Below the pieces are notes generated by a model. It was not told the DNA's origin and ran no database searches. It saw nothing but the letters and a program-made list of their open reading frames with translations. The position numbers were made by a program, and so were the translations under genes. This document shows positions 5,603 to 6,393 of a stretch of 6,393 bases of DNA, one piece after another (position 1 is the first letter of the stretch; each line of letters starts with the position of its first letter). Origin of the DNA: Thermoanaerobaculia bacterium (GTDB lineage Bacteria > Acidobacteriota > Thermoanaerobaculia > Multivoradales > JAHEKO01); assembly GCA_029287645.1 (NCBI GenBank), contig JARFQS010000289.1, positions 1-6,393 on the forward strand, in the 5' to 3' direction.

Positions 5603-6136
5603 ATGGACTTCCTGCTGGTCAATGGCCCCGGGTTGCTGTTCTATCTCTTCGCCGCGCTGGCTGTGCTGGCGGCGATCCTGGTGGTCAGCTTGCGCAACCC
5701 CATGTATTCGGCGTTCGCGCTGTTGACCTCGTTCCTGGCGGTGGCGGCGCTGTTCTTCTTGCGCCACGCAGAGTTTCTGGCCGTCGTCCAGATCTTCGTC
5801 TACGGCGGCGGCATCATGGTGCTGTTCCTGTTCGTCATCATGCTGGTCAATCTGCATCGACTCCAGGAGATGAGGATCTACGGAATGCAGTGGCCAGCGG
5901 CGCTGCTTCTGGCGGTGATGATGATCGGTCTGGTGAGTTGGGTGGTGGCGCAGGTTCAGTTCTCACCCGCCAATATCTCGCCCGAGGCCCTGGTCAGCGT
6001 CGAGGGCGAGGCCGTGGGCAATGTGCAAGCGGTGGCGTGGCAGCTCTACCAGAAGTACCTGCTGCCGTTCGAGATCGCTTCCCTCTTCCTGCTGGTGGCG
6101 ATGATCGGCGCCGTGGTTCTGGCGCGCAAGGAATAG
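5603..6136 (+). CDS. nuoJ: NADH-quinone oxidoreductase subunit J
   Basis: Membrane subunit (ND6/Nqo10 homologue), 177 residues with five hydrophobic segments (about 10-29, 35-53, 58-82, 97-116 and 152-173). The family hallmark is helix 3, [29 protein letters not shown], which contains the pi-bulge region that changes shape during turnover. The run GGG (68-70) replaces the frequent bacterial AGA at this place. The soluble loop 117-150 between helices 4 and 5 is acidic, and the final [23 protein letters not shown] is typical. The ATG at 5603 is preceded by GAGATGAG (5587-5594); it starts 20 nt after nuoI. NuoJ links NuoH/NuoA to NuoK in the proton path. Confidence 0.95.
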   Translation: MDFLLVNGPGLLFYLFAALAVLAAILVVSLRNPMYSAFALLTSFLAVAALFFLRHAEFLAVVQIFVYGGGIMVLFLFVIMLVNLHRLQEMRIYGMQWPAALLLAVMMIGLVSWVVAQVQFSPANISPEALVSVEGEAVGNVQAVAWQLYQKYLLPFEIASLFLLVAMIGAVVLARKE

Positions 6137-6151
6137 TCGGGCGAAGAGAAT

Positions 6152-6172
6152 CTGCATAGCGGTTCCATGCAG
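6152..6172 (+). promoter_or_regulatory. Small inverted repeat in the nuoJ-nuoK gap
   Basis: CTGCAT (6152-6157) and ATGCAG (6167-6172) can form a 6-bp stem with a 9-nt loop. It sits in the 49-nt nuoJ-nuoK gap, the widest within the operon. There is no T-run, so it is not an intrinsic terminator; it may influence local mRNA processing or nuoK translation, or be chance. Confidence 0.25.
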
Positions 6173-6185
6173 CTACGAGACGAGA

Positions 6186-6393
6186 ATGCCAATGTTTGAG
6201 ATCACCACCAACCACTATCTGGTGTTGAGTGCCATGCTCTTCGTGATCGGCCTGGTCGGGATCCTGACGCGGCGCAACATGATCGTGGTCTTGATGTCGA
6301 TCGAGCTGGTTCTGAACTCGGTCAATCTCAATCTGGTGGCCTTCTCCTATCAATACTCGGATCTGACGGGACAGATCTTCGGTGTCTTCATCA
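6186..6393 (+). CDS. nuoK: NADH-quinone oxidoreductase subunit K (3' truncated by window edge)
   Basis: Membrane subunit (ND4L/Nqo11 homologue); 69 residues are visible of a usual ~100, and the frame is open at the window end. It begins [20 protein letters not shown], with the first helix at about 11-27. [26 protein letters not shown] is the family signature; Glu40 here corresponds to the conserved proton-path glutamate (Glu36 in E. coli). GQIFGVFI begins the third helix, where the second conserved glutamate would lie just outside the window. ATG at 6186 and ATG at 6192 are both possible starts, differing by two residues; purine-rich GAGACGAGA lies immediately upstream, slightly better spaced for 6192. 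This gene has no hit to another family; nuoL is expected next. Confidence 0.94.
   Translation, partial: MPMFEITTNHYLVLSAMLFVIGLVGILTRRNMIVVLMSIELVLNSVNLNLVAFSYQYSDLTGQIFGVFI

Noticed and set aside
1..6393. Mobile elements, CRISPR array, tRNA or rRNA genes, defence system
   Set aside because: No terminal repeats, transposase frames, spaced repeats or RNA-gene folds were recognised; the window is nearly all core complex I genes.

Overview
The window holds the front part of a respiratory complex I (NADH:quinone oxidoreductase, type I NADH dehydrogenase) operon, all on the + strand, with the end of a MidA/NDUFAF7-family methyltransferase gene upstream. The DNA is GC-rich, densely packed and free of mobile elements, RNA genes or CRISPR on my reading. 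It looks like a high-GC bacterial chromosome. The protein flavour (NuoB with [10 protein letters not shown], a separate NuoC and NuoD, acidic low-complexity tails) fits a deltaproteobacterial/Myxococcota-like or neighbouring phylum better than an enterobacterium, but the taxon is only a guess.

Layout: (1) 2-940, the C-terminal ~312 residues of a MidA-like SAM-dependent methyltransferase, cut by the window edge. (2) 941-1191, a 251-bp noncoding stretch with a near-consensus sigma70-type promoter (TTGACA, 16-nt spacer, TACAAT), a 10-bp palindrome just where transcription should start, a 9-bp-stem hairpin inside a larger foldable region, and a small hairpin abutting the weak ribosome site of nuoA. 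(3) 1192-6393, nuoA-nuoB-nuoC-nuoD-nuoH-nuoI-nuoJ-nuoK(partial), with gaps or overlaps from -4 to +49 nt. The downstream genes nuoL, nuoM and nuoN would be expected past the edge.

How the genes work together: NuoB, NuoC, NuoD and NuoI form the peripheral quinone-reducing module carrying Fe-S clusters N2 (NuoB) and N6a/N6b (NuoI). NuoD and NuoB shape the quinone site on top of membrane subunit NuoH. NuoA, NuoJ and NuoK are the small membrane subunits connecting this site to the proton-pumping antiporter-like subunits. The electron-input genes nuoE, nuoF and nuoG, which usually sit between nuoD and nuoH, are absent: only 19 nt separate nuoD from nuoH. The complex is therefore either completed by nuoEFG encoded elsewhere or is an 11-subunit form using another electron donor. 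The upstream methyltransferase belongs to the family whose eukaryotic member (NDUFAF7) dimethylates an arginine of the NuoD homologue NDUFS2, so the linkage suggests a complex I assembly/modification role.

Most of the window is conserved, recognisable core metabolism. I do not see an undescribed system. The points worth a second look are the methyltransferase linkage, the missing EFG module, long Ala/Lys/Glu-rich and Pro/Glu-rich extensions on NuoC, an extra cysteine near the N2 ligand of NuoB, and the structured nuo leader.
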